From: Diadophis punctatus similis
Taxonomy: Eukaryota; Chordata; Lepidosauria; Squamata; Dipsadidae
Length of the DNA stretch: 64,000 nucleotides
NCBI GenBank assembly: GCA_023053685.1
Contig: JALIGW010000003.1
Coordinates: forward strand, 42,974,496 to 43,038,495
Reading direction: 5' to 3'
This document shows positions 26,091 to 37,893 of this stretch, in pieces. The notes beneath the pieces were generated by a model. It saw only the letters and a list, made by a program, of their open reading frames with translations. It did no database searches and was not told where the DNA came from. The position numbers and the translations under genes are program-made. Within the stretch, counting starts at the first letter, position 1, and each line of letters begins with the position of its first letter.

Positions 26091-26337
26091 ATGTACATTC
26101 AGACCACAACGTTGACCATCTCAGTGAGCCTAAGCGCCTCTGTCTCATTAGGCATGCTTTACATGCCAAAGGTCTACATAATCCTCTTCCACCCAGAGCA
26201 AAATGTGCCCAAACGAAAGCGCAGTCTCAAAGCAGTTGTGACAGCAGCCACAATGTCCAACAAATTCACTCAGAAAGGAGGCTTTCGCCCCAATGGAGAG
26301 GCTAAATCAGAACTGTGTGAAAATCTGGAAACACAAG
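26091..26337 (+). CDS. GRM4: Metabotropic glutamate receptor 4, penultimate coding exon
   Basis: GRM4 is a class C GPCR: a presynaptic group III glutamate receptor that couples to Gi/o and lowers cAMP and transmitter release. This 247-bp exon enters in phase 0 after a good acceptor (TTGTGTCTTTCAG) and leaves in phase 1 at a consensus donor (CAAG/GTAAGTT). It encodes 82 full codons. First is the seventh transmembrane helix ([16 protein letters not shown] to [12 protein letters not shown]). Next is the proximal tail [31 protein letters not shown] and [15 protein letters not shown]. The basic KRKRSLKAV region is where group III receptors bind calmodulin and G-beta-gamma. The residues [16 protein letters not shown] and CENLE favour GRM4 over GRM7 and GRM8, compared from memory. 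The preceding large exon, which encodes most helices, is outside the window. Confidence 0.96.
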
Positions 26338-26460
26338 GTAAGTTGAACCCATCTGAGCAAATGCTTTTTCTTTTTTCCTTTTTTTTTTTTGAAGATTGCC
26401 ATTCCTAGCAGCTCTGGAGGAGATTTGCTAGGAGAAACAAGTTCTCTGAGGAACAAGAGC
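26338..26460. other. GRM4 last intron, donor side
   Basis: Begins GTAAGTTGAACCC; contains a pyrimidine run near 26367-26391 and no other feature before the LINE copy. Confidence 0.8.
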
Positions 26461-27692
26461 TATTTTTATTCTATTTTATTCTATTTGTTTGTCAAACATG
26501 TACAAGATAGCAGGTATAGGTATAAACATAAACATAAGCAAAGTAAGTACAGATAAATGAGGACAATAGGACAATAAGACAATAAGACAGGGATGGTAGG
26601 CACAATGGTGCACTTATGCACGCCCCTTACAGACCTCTTAGGAATGGAGTGAGGTCGATTGTAGACAGTCTAAGGTTAAAGTTTTGGGGGTTTGGGGAAG
26701 AAACCACAGAGTCAGGTAGTGCGTTCCAGGCAATGATCACTTTGTTGCTAAAGTCGTATTTTCTGCAATTGAGTTTGGAGTGGTTTACATTAAGTTTGTA
26801 TCTATTGTGAGCTTGTGTATTGTTGCAGTTGAAGCTGAAGTATTCATTGACAGGTAGGACATTGTGGCAGATGATTTTATGAACTACATTTTGATCAGAT
26901 CGAAGGTGATGTAGTTCTAAATTGTCTAATCCTAAAATTTCAAGTCTGGTGGAATAAGGTATTCTGTTGCGAGCAGAGGAGTGGAGGATTCTTCTTGTGA
27001 AATATTTCTGGACTCTCTAGATTGCAATAATGTCCGATATGCAGTGCGGGTTCCAGACAGGTGATCTGTATTCGAGAATTGGTCTAGCAAATGTTTTGTA
27101 TGCTCTGGTTAGCAGTGTAATATTGCCAGAGAAGAAGCTACACAAGCTTAGATTAACAACTCTTAGTGCCTTTTTGGCAATGTTGTTACAGTGGGCTCTG
27201 GCACTTAGATCATTAGATATGAGTACTCCAAGGTCCTTGACAGAGTGAGAGTCGTCTACAAGGTCGTGTCCTCCAAGCTTGTATTTTGCGTTCTGATTCT
27301 TTTTGCCAATGTGTAAGACAGAGCATTTGTTGGTTGAGATTTGAAGTTGCCAGTTGTTTGACCATTCTGATAAAAGGTCAAGGTCATTTTGAAGGGTAGC
27401 AGCATTGTCGGTGGTGTTAAATAGTTTAACATTGTCAGCGAAGAGAACGCAGTTGCTTATAATATGATCACAAAGGTCGTTTATGTAAAGTATGAAGAGT
27501 GTTGGTCCTAGAACGCTGCCTTGAGAGACACCACTATTGACAGGTGCAGGATTTGATATCCTGCACCTCCCTATTTTAACCATTTGTTGTCTGTTTGACA
27601 GGAACACAGTTATTCAATCATGTAGGGGTCCAGAGATGTCATAACTTTTTAGTTTCAGAAGTAGTTTGTCGTGTACCACTGAATCAATTTTC
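26461..27692 (-). mobile_element. LINE with reverse transcriptase fragment (LTPFLRGR family)
   Basis: Antisense to GRM4 within its last intron. The minus frame 27017-27607 (196 codons) carries RT motifs: SGVSQGSVLGPTLFILYIND, then FADNVKLF (catalytic FADD changed to FADN), then ISTNKCSVLHIG and ARPILEYRSPVWNP. The C-terminal part and 3' UTR continue to 26461 with a TTTGACAAAC-type end and an ATAAA-rich tail. The 5' half is missing at about 27692 (SVVHDKLLLKLKSYD is the first recognisable motif, followed by a stop). Non-autonomous relic. Confidence 0.9.
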
Positions 27693-27765
27693 TAACTATG
27701 CTAAGAGGGAAGAGCCATTAAGAGAGAGTAGATGATTTAATTTCCTAACAATTTGCATTGTTGTC

Positions 27766-28020
<255 letters not shown>

Positions 28021-29201
28021 TAATCATCTATTTGCTGCCCATGCCATGGTGTGAGGGAACCTTGGATAGCTTATGGTGAATTCAGGGCTAAGTCACAATA
28101 TGAATCAAAGATATTGACTTCTTGCTTTATAGCTCACTTTTTCCACCACAAAAATATATTCATTTAATTTGTAGATTCCTAGACCAAAATGACTCTTGTG
28201 AATCTCCTCTCCTCCCCTCTTTTTTTTTCTCTTTTTCTCTCTCATTCATTTTCTGGTACCACCTTGCAGCTGCAAGAAAGTGACACATTGCTCTTGCCAG
28301 AAATCTGAACTGATTTCTGATTTCCATGTCAGAATAAGCAGGAAGCTATATTGCCCTGCTTTCAGCAAATTTGATCAAAGGAATATTTAAGGTCTTGAAT
28401 AATGGAACTTGGATACTGCATTGGGGAAGGAGTAGAGTTGCCCATCCCAGTCTTATATTAAATATATATTTTAAGTATGCTTTGATCTGTCAATTTACTG
28501 TAGTTGTTCCAGAAAAGAACAAAAACATTCCTACGATCCCTGATTTGGATTACAAGAGAGACCTATGGGGCAAAGGTGGTTGTTATATAAAAAAGAGTGG
28601 AAAAAGAAGGGATAATTAATTCTTCCCTCCCTGTGTCATTGTCTTACTATAATGAGCCCTATCTCAGTTCTATTTTTCCTGGGTTTAGATCTTCAATGAG
28701 AAAAGGTATTTATTACCTATTTGACATGTCTTTCTATTCCAGCAAGTATGTAGGTTGAGTAACACAATTTAAAACAAAACAAAAACAACATGAAGAGTTA
28801 TAATTAACATTAACATTGATACTATAATCAACTAATAACGAAAAACCTGGCAGAAAAGATACTTCTTAACAGAGAGGCACATGGAAGAAAATATTTACGT
28901 CCTCCTCCAAATGCATGTGTTGATCAGAGTCTGAATTAGAGTTCTGCATGGCATGTATTATTTGATCTTCCAAGGCTGGCTACATGCGTGCAGCACGTAC
29001 TGATAAACTAGAACAAACAAAAGTGAAATTAGGCCTTTTCTTTTTGAAATCTGTTTCCATGACAACCCTCCTCGCTCCTCCTTGGAATGGGAACCTTGCA
29101 AAGTATAATCGGGTTTAGAAGCAAAGGAGAATCAGGATAGGTTGATGTTTAAACATCAAGTTCCTGAAACTCCGATTTTCTTCAGTGGAACTTATGTATG
29201 G
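28021..29201. other. GRM4 last intron, nothing recognised
   Basis: AT-rich intronic DNA with a CT-rich patch near 28200-28250. The frame 28371-28619 has no domain. Confidence 0.5.
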
Positions 29202-29209
29202 GTTGTGTC

Positions 29210-29375
29210 CAGTAGTGGGTTCTAAAACCCTTTACTACCAGTTTCTGCACACGCTCGCACATGCGCGTGATGCTTCTGCACATGCGCAGAAGCATCCAGG
29301 CGGGTGGGCGGAGCCTCTCACTGCCGGCGCTACCAGTTCTTAGAACCGGGCCGAACCGGAAGCAACCCACCGCTG
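29210..29375. mobile_element. hAT-type MITE, short
   Basis: 166 bp with ends CAGTAGTGGGTTCTAAAAC and GAAGCAACCCACCGCTG. Flanks GTTGTGTC (29202-29209) and GTTGTCTC (29376-29383) agree at 7 of 8 positions. The interior holds a small palindrome GCTTCTGCACATGCGCAGAAGC and a GAACCGGGCCGAACCGG right arm. Confidence 0.92.
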
Positions 29376-29383
29376 GTTGTCTC

Positions 29384-32165
29384 TGATGTTTTGGACTCTA
29401 CATAGAGAAATACACAAACGTATGTGCCCCTCCTCACTGTTAATCTTCTATTTTACATTCTGATGCATTTGCATTGACTGTACATTCTGTGTAAAATGCG
29501 AATAGTAGCAGCAACTGGATGTGAACATTCTAAGAGTTGCATTTACTCTATTTTACTAAGTCAAAGGAAGTCCTGTAAAAGGGAGAATTACAAATTGCCC
29601 TTTTCATCATCCTCATTTAATTTCTGCATGGTTTCCGGCCTAATCTGGTTAATATGTGCACATTGCCTTTGTTAGTAGTCATGGGATACATTTTCCCTGG
29701 GCACCTCAGATAGAGGGGGACTTATCCAAACAATGGTGCATTATCTGAAATTATTATATGGATTAATATTTTAAATTCAAAACAGTAAAACTAATAATAC
29801 AGTTTTAATAATTATTTCATTATTTTGGCTTGCCTACACATCTGTTTGCTATGCCATTGACATTAATTGACAAGAAACAATCAAAAACAAAAGTTCATTA
29901 ACATAAAAGTGAGAGGAAAATATTTGTATGTCGGCTATGTTTTAAATAAATATTCTACCCACAGGCTGGAATATTGTCAGAAATAGGATATTTAAAACGT
30001 CCTCCTTCCTATGGTTGCTCATAAGTCTTTTTTTTTTAAAAAAAAAAAACTGATATTCTCTTATAACATTTTCATTTGGCCCTTAGATGTGTTTTATGGG
30101 GGAAAAGCAAATTCACAGAGAATGTCTGTCACTGAATATTGAGTGAAACCAGATGATTTAACTCCGAAAACCACTTTGGGGATTAAGCAGCAGGGAAGTC
30201 TATTTCCATGTCCACTTATGGATTTAACAGAACATCTGACTGGCCACTACTGGAAACAGGTTGCAGAAACAGATAAATTGTTGGTCTCTCCAATAAGAAG
30301 CTATCAGAAAAATATGATCAACTCAAGTGATTTGACCAAAATGTCAGTAAGCTAATATGAATATTATATAGTCTGCACAAAAGTTCACTACTAAAATTAA
30401 GAAAACTGGAAAAGTTCCAGGATCTTGTTTTTCCAAAATACAATATTTTTCTGCTGATAACTTAAGATCTGAACTATTTCTTTTTTATTATTGCTTTCTA
30501 TTATTGATATATAATTTTCATGCTTTTTTTTCAAGGGGAATGCTTAGTTGCTTTTTCAAAATAGGGAAGCGTTTAAGAACCATGCAGAGTCAACTAGAAT
30601 TGGGGTGGGCTATAATTATTGTAAAAAACATAAATATGCTCATAATTATTGAAAAAATATAAATATAGTATATTTTTATAGTATATAAATACCGGTAGTA
30701 TATAAATATATGGGAATACATGTTGCACTGAAAATAGCCCAGAAAAGCTAATTGGCCACTAAACATAATGAATACTAATTGGCTTTATGTGAAAAACTTC
30801 ACATTTACAGATCTCAGATCAGGCCAGAACCTTGATGAAAGTATAAACTTCAGTTTTTTTCCCTTTTCTCACCATACTTTATGGAGTTGGGTTTTTCAGG
30901 AGAAGTCAATAGTTAGATCTCCTTTACTACACGAAACAATATAAGCCAATTCACATAGAAAGCAGGGCACAAAAAATAAGCTGTTCTTCAGTCTGTCGTG
31001 ATTTCAAATTCTTACATGTTTCGCATTTGGTGTTCCAACTCAGTCCAAATGGAAGCTGGCATGAATTGCAAGAGAAATGTCAAGGCGACTCAGGGAAGAA
31101 TACCACCGGGCAACCACAGTTTTGATGCGGGGAATAGGAGATGCTATGGAGTTGTCTACCAGGGAAGGAAGGGACATTTTTCACTCTGTCAATGGCAAGC
31201 CATGTATCTTTAAATAAACAAGATAATAAATAATTTACAGACCTTGATTGAGGCAATATCGGCTATGAAAACACTGTGGTTAACAAATAGGGCTGTCAGC
31301 TCTGATTTCTTATGGCCCATCTAATCGTTATCTGAGGATAACAGCACCTGAAATCTTCAATAAAGTTCATTTGTCAAAAAGACGTCATCCCAGGTGAAGA
31401 AACACCAACCACATCCAGCTTTCTGCTTCTAGCATTAGGCTTGCCAGGCAGGGGGGGAGAAATCTTAGGAACAGTAGAACTGAGATATGTTGTTAGCCAT
31501 GAAATACTCATTTTCCAAACTAAGGAGGCTGGGAACCAACAGCAATATAACCCCGAAGAACTAATCATTCAGAGCAAACAAAGAGTGAGACTGGTTCCAG
31601 TATAGTAAAAATAATCAACAAAAAGTTGTCTCTCTTTTGTATTTATAGTCTGTTTATTTGTGTACAGCTTTTTCTACATCAGATTGAGTCAGGACTTGTT
31701 CAAATAGAAATATCAGGACAAATCAAAATATCAAACTGCATTTATAATTCATTTAAAATATATTCCAATCTAAATAAGACAAATCTTAGGATGAGTTCAC
31801 AATATCCAGTATCAAAACCAGATTTATAATCACAAAGTATTTTATTTAAGAGAACATACGAAATATTTGAAAAGATTTATGGTAATATTGACAGTGAGCA
31901 CAGAAGATCTCCCTTTAAGTTAAACATTACAGAAATTTTTAGCAAAGAATAATAGCAAGGCTGACGTACGTTTCAGTAAAATTCAACATTGTATAATAAA
32001 ATGGTAAGTAGATTTAAGAGGCATATACAGTATATTAATTTGGCAAAATCATCCCCAAAATGGTCTTTGGGGATGATTTGGGTGGAAAACTCTCTCTATG
32101 AAAAAACAAAGTGGGGAAAGCAATAAAAATGTATTAAAAAGCAGGAGGAAATGCCTCTGCCTCGA
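29384..32165. other. GRM4 last intron, nothing recognised
   Basis: Long AT-rich stretch with a T9/A12 run near 30028-30050 and short chance frames (30143-30355, 30998-31213, 31374-31568, 31626-31829). No repeat or exon that I can support. Confidence 0.5.
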
Positions 32166-32170
32166 CAATA

Positions 32171-32405
32171 AGAGCCGAGGTGGCGCAGTGGTTAGAGTGC
32201 AGCACTGCAGCCTATTTCAGCTGACTGCTAGCTGCAGTTCAGCTGTTCAAATCTCACCAGCTCAAGGTTGACTCAGCCTTCCATCCTTCTGAGGTCGGTA
32301 AAATGAGGACCCAGATTGTTGGGGGCAATATGCTGAACTCTGTAAACTGCTTAGAGTGAGCTGTAAAGCACTATGAAGCGGTATATAAGTCTAAGTGCTA
32401 TTGCT
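32171..32405 (+). repeat. tRNA-derived SINE, near full length
   Basis: The best-preserved copy: A-box-bearing head GGTGGCGCAGTGGTTAGAGT, B-box-like GTTCAAATCTCACC, body CTCAAGGTTGACTCAGCC and GTAAAATGAGGACCCAGATT, and tail GTATATAAGTCTAAGTGCTA. The internal Pol III promoter boxes are still recognisable. Confidence 0.92.
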
Positions 32406-33787
32406 AATACAAAAGAAAATAGTTCATATCACCTAATTTCATTGAACCATTGTAAAAAAGAGATTGTCTAGTGCAACAATGGCTAACCTACAAACTACAT
32501 TAAATCTCCCTTTCTTCCTTGCTTTTTTCCATAGACAGTTGACATGGTGGAGTCTGATTTGGATTAATAAGCAAGAAAGACAGACATAATTCTTCAAAAT
32601 GCAGCCTAACCCTGATGAATGTTTAGATTAGGGTTAGAAATAAAAATACGACTCTCTTTTAAGAAGGGCATTTTAATTTTCTGATCACAAGGATTCTCAC
32701 ATTTTGCAGTACAAAGTATGGCAAAATAAGAAGCAAAGTGTGAAGCAAGTTTTGACGGTGCTGACATTTTCACTCTTGTCAAATCTGAATTACATTTGTG
32801 ACCCTCTTCTACAGTGACCACCTCCAGCTGGTTTTCGGCCACAGTCTGAGAATCCCTGGAGATAGAATTAACTTTTACCCAATCTAAGCCATGGAGCTGA
32901 TCTGACTATGTGGAAATGAGGTTGCACATTCCATGGAAACAATATGTTTAGCTTTTAATGTTCACTTATTGGTGCTTCTGATAAATGGTACCCAGTCATT
33001 TCCCAGGCAACGCCCTCGACCTCAACATAACTGCCTGTAAATACACTCCAGGCCTTTTCTTCTTATCTTCCTCTCTATTGTGATGCATCTTTCCATCTCA
33101 ATACTGAAACTGCGCTCCCTGCATCATTTTAAGGCTCCTGAGTGCTGCATATCATAGTTACCTTTTTTTTTTCAACCACTGAAAAATAATAATAATTCCA
33201 TAATGGAGGTTAATCTGTTATCTATATGGAGGTTAATCTTCCATTCTGGAAGTGGGTATTTAATTAAGAACAACTCCTCACAAACTCCCTCTTCATTTTC
33301 CATTGTCCTTTATCTTTTGCCATTTAATGCATATTACACCCCAGGGGAGAAATAAATTGCACAACATGAGTCTTATTCTCCAAGCACTGCTGCTTCCTTG
33401 CAGATATATTGCATTGGCTCATGTCTGTTTCTCCGTTTCCCCCCCAAATAATAAGTTCCCAACATATCTTAAAGGTTAAAGAAATCTGCTTTGAATAACA
33501 TAGATACCATTACCTTTAGTTCTCAATTAGCCTTGCTTACCAGCAGAGTAAGGAGTTGCATAAAAATGTCAGACTGGTTATACAAACTTTTTTCAGATCT
33601 CACTAATATATGATAGAATCTTTATGCACATAAAATGAATACTTTCTAGAATATTGAAAGTTTGTTTATAACTATAATGAGCATGCGTATATTAAAAAGT
33701 GCTATACAGTGGGAAAATATGTACAAAATATTATAAAAACGTACAATATCATGTTCAGTTTTTAAAATATGTAGAATTCGGGTTTCC
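32406..33787. other. GRM4 last intron, nothing recognised
   Basis: Plain AT-rich intron. The minus frame 32606-32842 (78 codons) is not supported by any domain or splice pattern. Confidence 0.5.
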
Positions 33788-33795
33788 CCCCAGGG

Positions 33796-35129
33796 CAGGG
33801 GTCGGCAACCTGTGGCTCTGGAGCTGCAAGCGGCTCTTTGAGCCCTCTGCTGTGGCTCCCTGTGTCCCTGGCTGTCCCCACCCCTCATCCTCCCCTCCCT
33901 CACCTGGCCTGAGAAGGTAAGGGCGACAGCAGGAATGGAGAAGCGGCCAGGACTGATTCTCTGGCGCTGGTTGAGGAACGATCGCCACCCCCAGCAGAGG
34001 CTTCCCTTCAGGTGACCCTCATCCCCCTCTCACAACTTGGCTGGCTTGGTGGGGCCAGGAGGGTGCACAAGTGTGGGGAGACCCTCCTCAAGTGAGTGCC
34101 AAAGCGCAGCAAAGCGCAGCAAAGGTGTGCGTGGAGGGTGGACGGCTGCTCACTTAAAGAAGGTCTTTGGATGCAGCTTCTCTCCTGCCCTAAGGATCTG
34201 GCTATTGCCTTGCCGTGTCCCCCCCCCCCCCGCAGCTCTTCAGCTGAGCAGGGAGGGCGTAAGCTCCAGCCCGAAGCGGCAGGAAGTGAAGGCTGCCTTA
34301 TGTGCAAATGTGGCACGAAAGCAAGTTCAGGGCAGCTTCGCTCCTGCACTAAGGCTCTGGCGACCCTCCTCCCCCTCCCCCTCCTTCGCCTCTAATGTGG
34401 GGGGGGGGCACAGCAAGGCGATGATGGAGCCTTAGGGAAAGAGAGAAGCCAAGTCCAAAGACCTTCCTTAAGTGAGAAGCCGCCTGCCCTCCGTGCGCAC
34501 CTTTGCTACACTTTGGCATTCACTTGCGAGGGTCTCCCCGCATGCATGCAACCTCCTGGCCCTGCAACAGCCAGCTAGGGAGTCGGGAGAGGGGGAGGAG
34601 GTCACCCAAAGGGAAGCCTCCACCAGGGGTGGCAATCGTTCCTCAGCAGAGGAAGAGAGAAGGAAAGAGAGAGGGAGAAAGAGAGAGATGGGAGAAAGAA
34701 AGATGGGAGAAAGAGAGAGATGAGGGAGAGGGAGGGAGAGAGAAAGAGAGCAATGAGAGAGGGAGGGAGAAAGAGAGAGATGGGAGAGGTAGAGAGAATG
34801 AGAGATGAGAGGGGGGAGGAAGGGAGATAGATAGAAAGAGATAGGGAGAGGGAGAGGGAGGGAGGGAGAGGGAGAGGGAGAAAGAGAGATGCAGAGAGAG
34901 AGAAAGAGAGGGAAAAGAGAGAGAGAGAGATACCTGTTTCCCATAGAAAAGAAAACATAGAGAGCCACAAAACCTGGGTAGGCGTGGCTGGGGGGGTCAT
35001 GAGACTCAGTGGGAGTTGAGTGACATTGAGTTGGCCACGCTCACCCAGGTTTTGTGGCTCCCGGTGTTTTGTTTTCTCTGGGAAACGGGTCCAAATGGCT
35101 CTTTGAGTGTTTAAGGTTGCCGACCCCTG
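33796..35129. mobile_element. Long hAT-type element with internal hairpin
   Basis: 1334 bp with ends CAGGGGTCGGCAACCTG and TTAAGGTTGCCGACCCCTG. Flanks CCCCAGGG (33788-33795) and CCCTAGGG (35130-35137) agree at 7 of 8 positions. Just inside both ends lies a CGGCTCTTTGAG / GGCTCTTTGAGTG block. The interior has no transposase. It contains two arms of about 250 bp in inverted orientation (about 33970-34231 and 34397-34648), then a GA-rich stretch (about 34650-34930). CpG content is high. The open frames here (34037-34435, 34468-34968 and others) are by-products of composition. Confidence 0.9.
34650..34932. repeat. GA-rich low-complexity tract
   Basis: Purine-rich runs of GAGA, GGGA and AAAGAGAGA lie inside the long hAT-type element. 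The serine/leucine-rich reverse frames come from this tract. Confidence 0.95.
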
Positions 35130-35137
35130 CCCTAGGG

Positions 35138-35675
35138 AGACTAAGAGATGTCCATGTGTTAAGTTGAGGAAATGTGCATGGAAACACACACATATATATT
35201 AATGCAGATTTTAAATAAGCCATGTTAATAAAATTAGAATTAGAATTTGTGGAAAACAAGAAAGACAGATTTGACAATATTTATGTATTTATAACAAGGA
35301 TTCTACAAAAGGGGGTAGAAGTTTGGAAGTTGAAAGCTACCTCATATATTTAGTCAATGTTCTGACTTGGTGTCTGCTGACTGTTTGAGTCTGATGGGGT
35401 AGAACAGACTTTTTATCTTGATACTGATAAGACTGAATGGCTACGACTGTTTGGTCCCCCCTGGGATCAGGGACCTTTTCATAATTGACCTCAGGTGAGG
35501 TAGCTTGTCCCTATTCAAGACAGATCTGTAACTTGGGGGGTCCTTGCTAAACTCACATCTTCTGATGAAAGAACGTCACAGCTGTAGCTAGGAGAGCCTT
35601 CATACAGGGTTATCTTGTGTGCCAGTTGCCACATTTCCTTGACAGCATGGTTCTTTAGATAGTTACTCACCTCAA
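35138..35675. other. GRM4 last intron, nothing recognised
   Basis: No feature recognised. The right part (35340-35670) may belong to the 5' side of the following old LINE (GATAAGACTGAATGGCTACG recalls the DKTEWLW motif of that family). Confidence 0.4.
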
Positions 35676-36290
35676 TGGTCACCTCACAACTAGATTATTA
35701 CAATGTGCTCTACATGTGACTGCCCTTGAAGACCATTCAGAATATTCAGTTGCTTCAAAATACAGTGTTGTGAGCAGTAACAAGCACTTTCAATATGCCC
35801 ATATGAACCTATTGCTATGCAAGCTGTATTGCTTGCTAGTCAGCTTCCAGGAGCAATTCAAAGTGCTGGTTGCCACCTGGAAAGCACTTCATGGCCTAGG
35901 GCCTGTGTATCTCAATTGTTTCTGCCCTCCCAGAATGTTCTAGCGAAGTGAGTGCATTCTGGGCTCCCTCAAAATAAATGCTTCTTATTTTGCAGGACTG
36001 AGGAAGCATGTATTTTCTGTCATGGCCCCCACCATCTGGAAAAATATCCCCTCAGAGATATGGACAGTACCCTGTCTCTTGGGGTTTCAGAAAGTTTTTC
36101 AGACCTGACTGTGCTTCCAGACCTGGGGGCTAATATTTGTGGGACTCCTGCTGTGGTTTCTGTCATTGTGTGTGTCTGACTTAATCTGAGCTGTTTGCTG
36201 TTTTGTTTGTAATTGTTTCTACTGGTTTTTTTAAAAAATGTTGTAAGCCATCCGAAATCTGTTGAATGATTGTAATTTAAAATTATAATA
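35400..36290 (+). mobile_element. Old L2/CR1-clade LINE copy
   Basis: Diverged homologue of the 55962-57316 LINE. It carries GATAAGACTGAATGGCTACG (DKTEWL), CAACTAGATTATTACAATGT (LDYCN) and CATGGCCTAGGGCCTGTGTA (HGLGPVY), and a frame with KNIPSEIW-like residues. The 3' UTR ends near 36290. Many stops and frame breaks; older than the copy at 408-965. Confidence 0.7.
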
Positions 36291-36319
36291 TTAATGAACA
36301 TTTAACTAAGATTGCAAAT

Positions 36320-36660
36320 CAGGGGCGGGTTACTCTTACCTGCCTACCGGTGGGCTGTGCACGCATCATTACGTTTTCCGCACGCACATGCTCGCCACAT
36401 GCGCGTGTCCCCTTGTGCGATTTTGCTTCCGCGCATGCACAGAAAGCAAAAAATTGCCGAAATCTCACGTGCACGTGCCCTCATGAAATTTTGCTCCCGC
36501 GCATGCGCAGGAAGCAAAAAATTGCCAAAAATTCAGAAAAAAAGATATCCGCGCGACGGATTGGCGAATACAGCACCAGAGTTGTTGTGCGCAAATTGTG
36601 CAATCGGCGGGCCGCTACCGGAATGACAGAGTGGACCGCACCGGTAGGAACCCACCACTG
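36320..36660. mobile_element. hAT-type MITE close to GRM4 terminal exon
   Basis: 341 bp with ends CAGGGGCGGGTTACTC and GTAGGAACCCACCACTG. Perfect 8-bp duplication TTGCAAAT at 36312-36319 and 36661-36668. The interior repeats a GCGCATGCGCAGGAAGCAAA-type unit twice (near 36430 and 36500). Inverted relative to 13011-13286. It ends 222 bp before the terminal coding exon. Confidence 0.95.
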
Positions 36661-36882
36661 TTGCAAATCCTCTTTCTCCTGTCCTATATAAGAACCATAA
36701 AAAAACCACCATATTATATTGTACTTACCGATATTTTGCATCTTGGCAATTTTAACCAAAAGTTAGCAGCTTCCATTTATGGCATGAAAAATTTGCCCAA
36801 GTTTCCTCATTTAGACAGAGATTTGATATATGTACATAAATTAATTAGTGATATCTATGTGCCTTGTGTTTTTTTTTTCCAG

Positions 36883-36932
36883 CTCTGGCTACCAAACAGA
36901 CTTATGTCAGCTATAGCAACCATGCAATTTAA
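36883..36932 (+). CDS. GRM4: Metabotropic glutamate receptor 4, terminal coding exon
   Basis: The acceptor is a long pyrimidine tract (GTGTTTTTTTTTTCCAG). Two bases (CT) complete the Ala codon split by the phase-1 donor at 26337. The rest reads LATKQTYVSYSNHAI, then TAA at 36930-36932. The tail matches the GRM4 long-form C-terminus known from mammals (QTYVTYTNHAI, from memory), with two conservative Thr-to-Ser differences. The exon has only 15 full codons plus the shared Ala, as expected for the last coding segment. Phase and sequence agreement make the pairing firm. Confidence 0.95.
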
Positions 36933-37294
36933 ACCCAGCCAGTGGCAATAGACCACAAGAAAAGGGCTGATGAGGAGGATGAACCAGAAAATGCCGCTAA
37001 TCTCTTCAGTACAGATGATGTTATTATGGTGGAGGAGAAGGTAAAACCAAAACTGACTCCATGAAGGCATCATATAGGTTCTTGTTTCCAGTGACTGGGC
37101 TACTGGAGGAAGCTCTTCAAAAAGATGACCACCAAGTATAGTTGAAAGGACCAACCAAGTTATCCCTCGAAAAATATCTGCCTTCCATTAAAGGGAGAGA
37201 AACCAATGAGATGAATGTCATACCCAAAAGAAAGAAATGGACAGATCTTAAGCATCCTTTTTGCATTTTTCCCCTGTATCTTGGCAAAAGATTG

Positions 37295-37300
37295 AATAAA
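37295..37300 (+). promoter_or_regulatory. Proximal poly(A) signal candidate
   Basis: AATAAA in GATTGAATAAATTTCCC, followed within 30-60 bases by TGTGAAATGGTTTGTGCTTG, a GT-rich downstream element. Plausible early cleavage site. Confidence 0.5.
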
Positions 37301-37755
37301 TTTCCCTTTTATTCCCCAAATTGTGAAATGGTTTGTGCTTGTGAAGTCTTTTTTTTATTTTTTTCCTTTCCCCCCCTTTTCTATCTTCTTTTATTCCTAA
37401 CTTCTGACTTCATTGTCTATTCCTCATCTTGTTTCTTTTCTGTGTCCCTCTTTCCTCCTTACCAAGTTTTCTATGTTGCAAAAATAACAAAAGTCCTTTA
37501 AAAAAACACAAAAAACCATCATCAACAACAAAAATGAAAACAAAACCTAGACTGTGTTCAAAGTGCTGATTTCTATAGGTGGTAAATTAATGTATGTGAT
37601 GACCATATGGATTGAAATATGTCTGCTTCAATGTACTGACCAATCAAAATTATAAAAAAAAACAAAAAAATAATCAAAAGTTCAGTGCCTGGATGTTTAT
37701 GAATTATTTAATGACAATGTGTAGAGCATGATCATTTTTATACCAGAATATTTCT

Positions 37756-37761
37756 AATAAA
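37756..37761 (+). promoter_or_regulatory. Distal poly(A) signal candidate
   Basis: AATAAA in TTCTAATAAAAGACTTGG, followed by a CA (GCACTCA, about 37775-37780) and TGAGTTGTATTTCGTTGCCT, a GT-rich element. This has the best architecture of the candidates in the UTR. Confidence 0.6.
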
Positions 37762-37893
37762 AGACTTGGTTTTGCACTCATGAGTTGTATTTCGTTGCCT
37801 CATTCTCATCTCTAGAAGTTGTTTTACATAAATAAATGCTGTGGTTAAATTAAACATAGTAAAAAAAACCACATTTACCTAGCAGGTGCTCAG

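Larger units (their letters stand above)
36933..37780 (+). other. GRM4: GRM4 3' untranslated region
   Basis: From the TAA to the distal poly(A) signal there is no repeat insertion. The section 36941-37130 is not AT-rich, and the later part is. The length of about 850 bp is inferred from the distal signal. If the proximal signal is used, the UTR would end near 37320. Confidence 0.65.

Noticed and set aside
27017..27607. 196-codon reverse frame as an intronic host gene
   Set aside because: It has reverse transcriptase motifs and lies within a LINE copy with a recognisable 3' end.
33810..34640. CpG-rich block resembling a promoter island
   Set aside because: It lies wholly inside the 33796-35129 hAT-type element with matching ends and target duplication, and no gene start follows.
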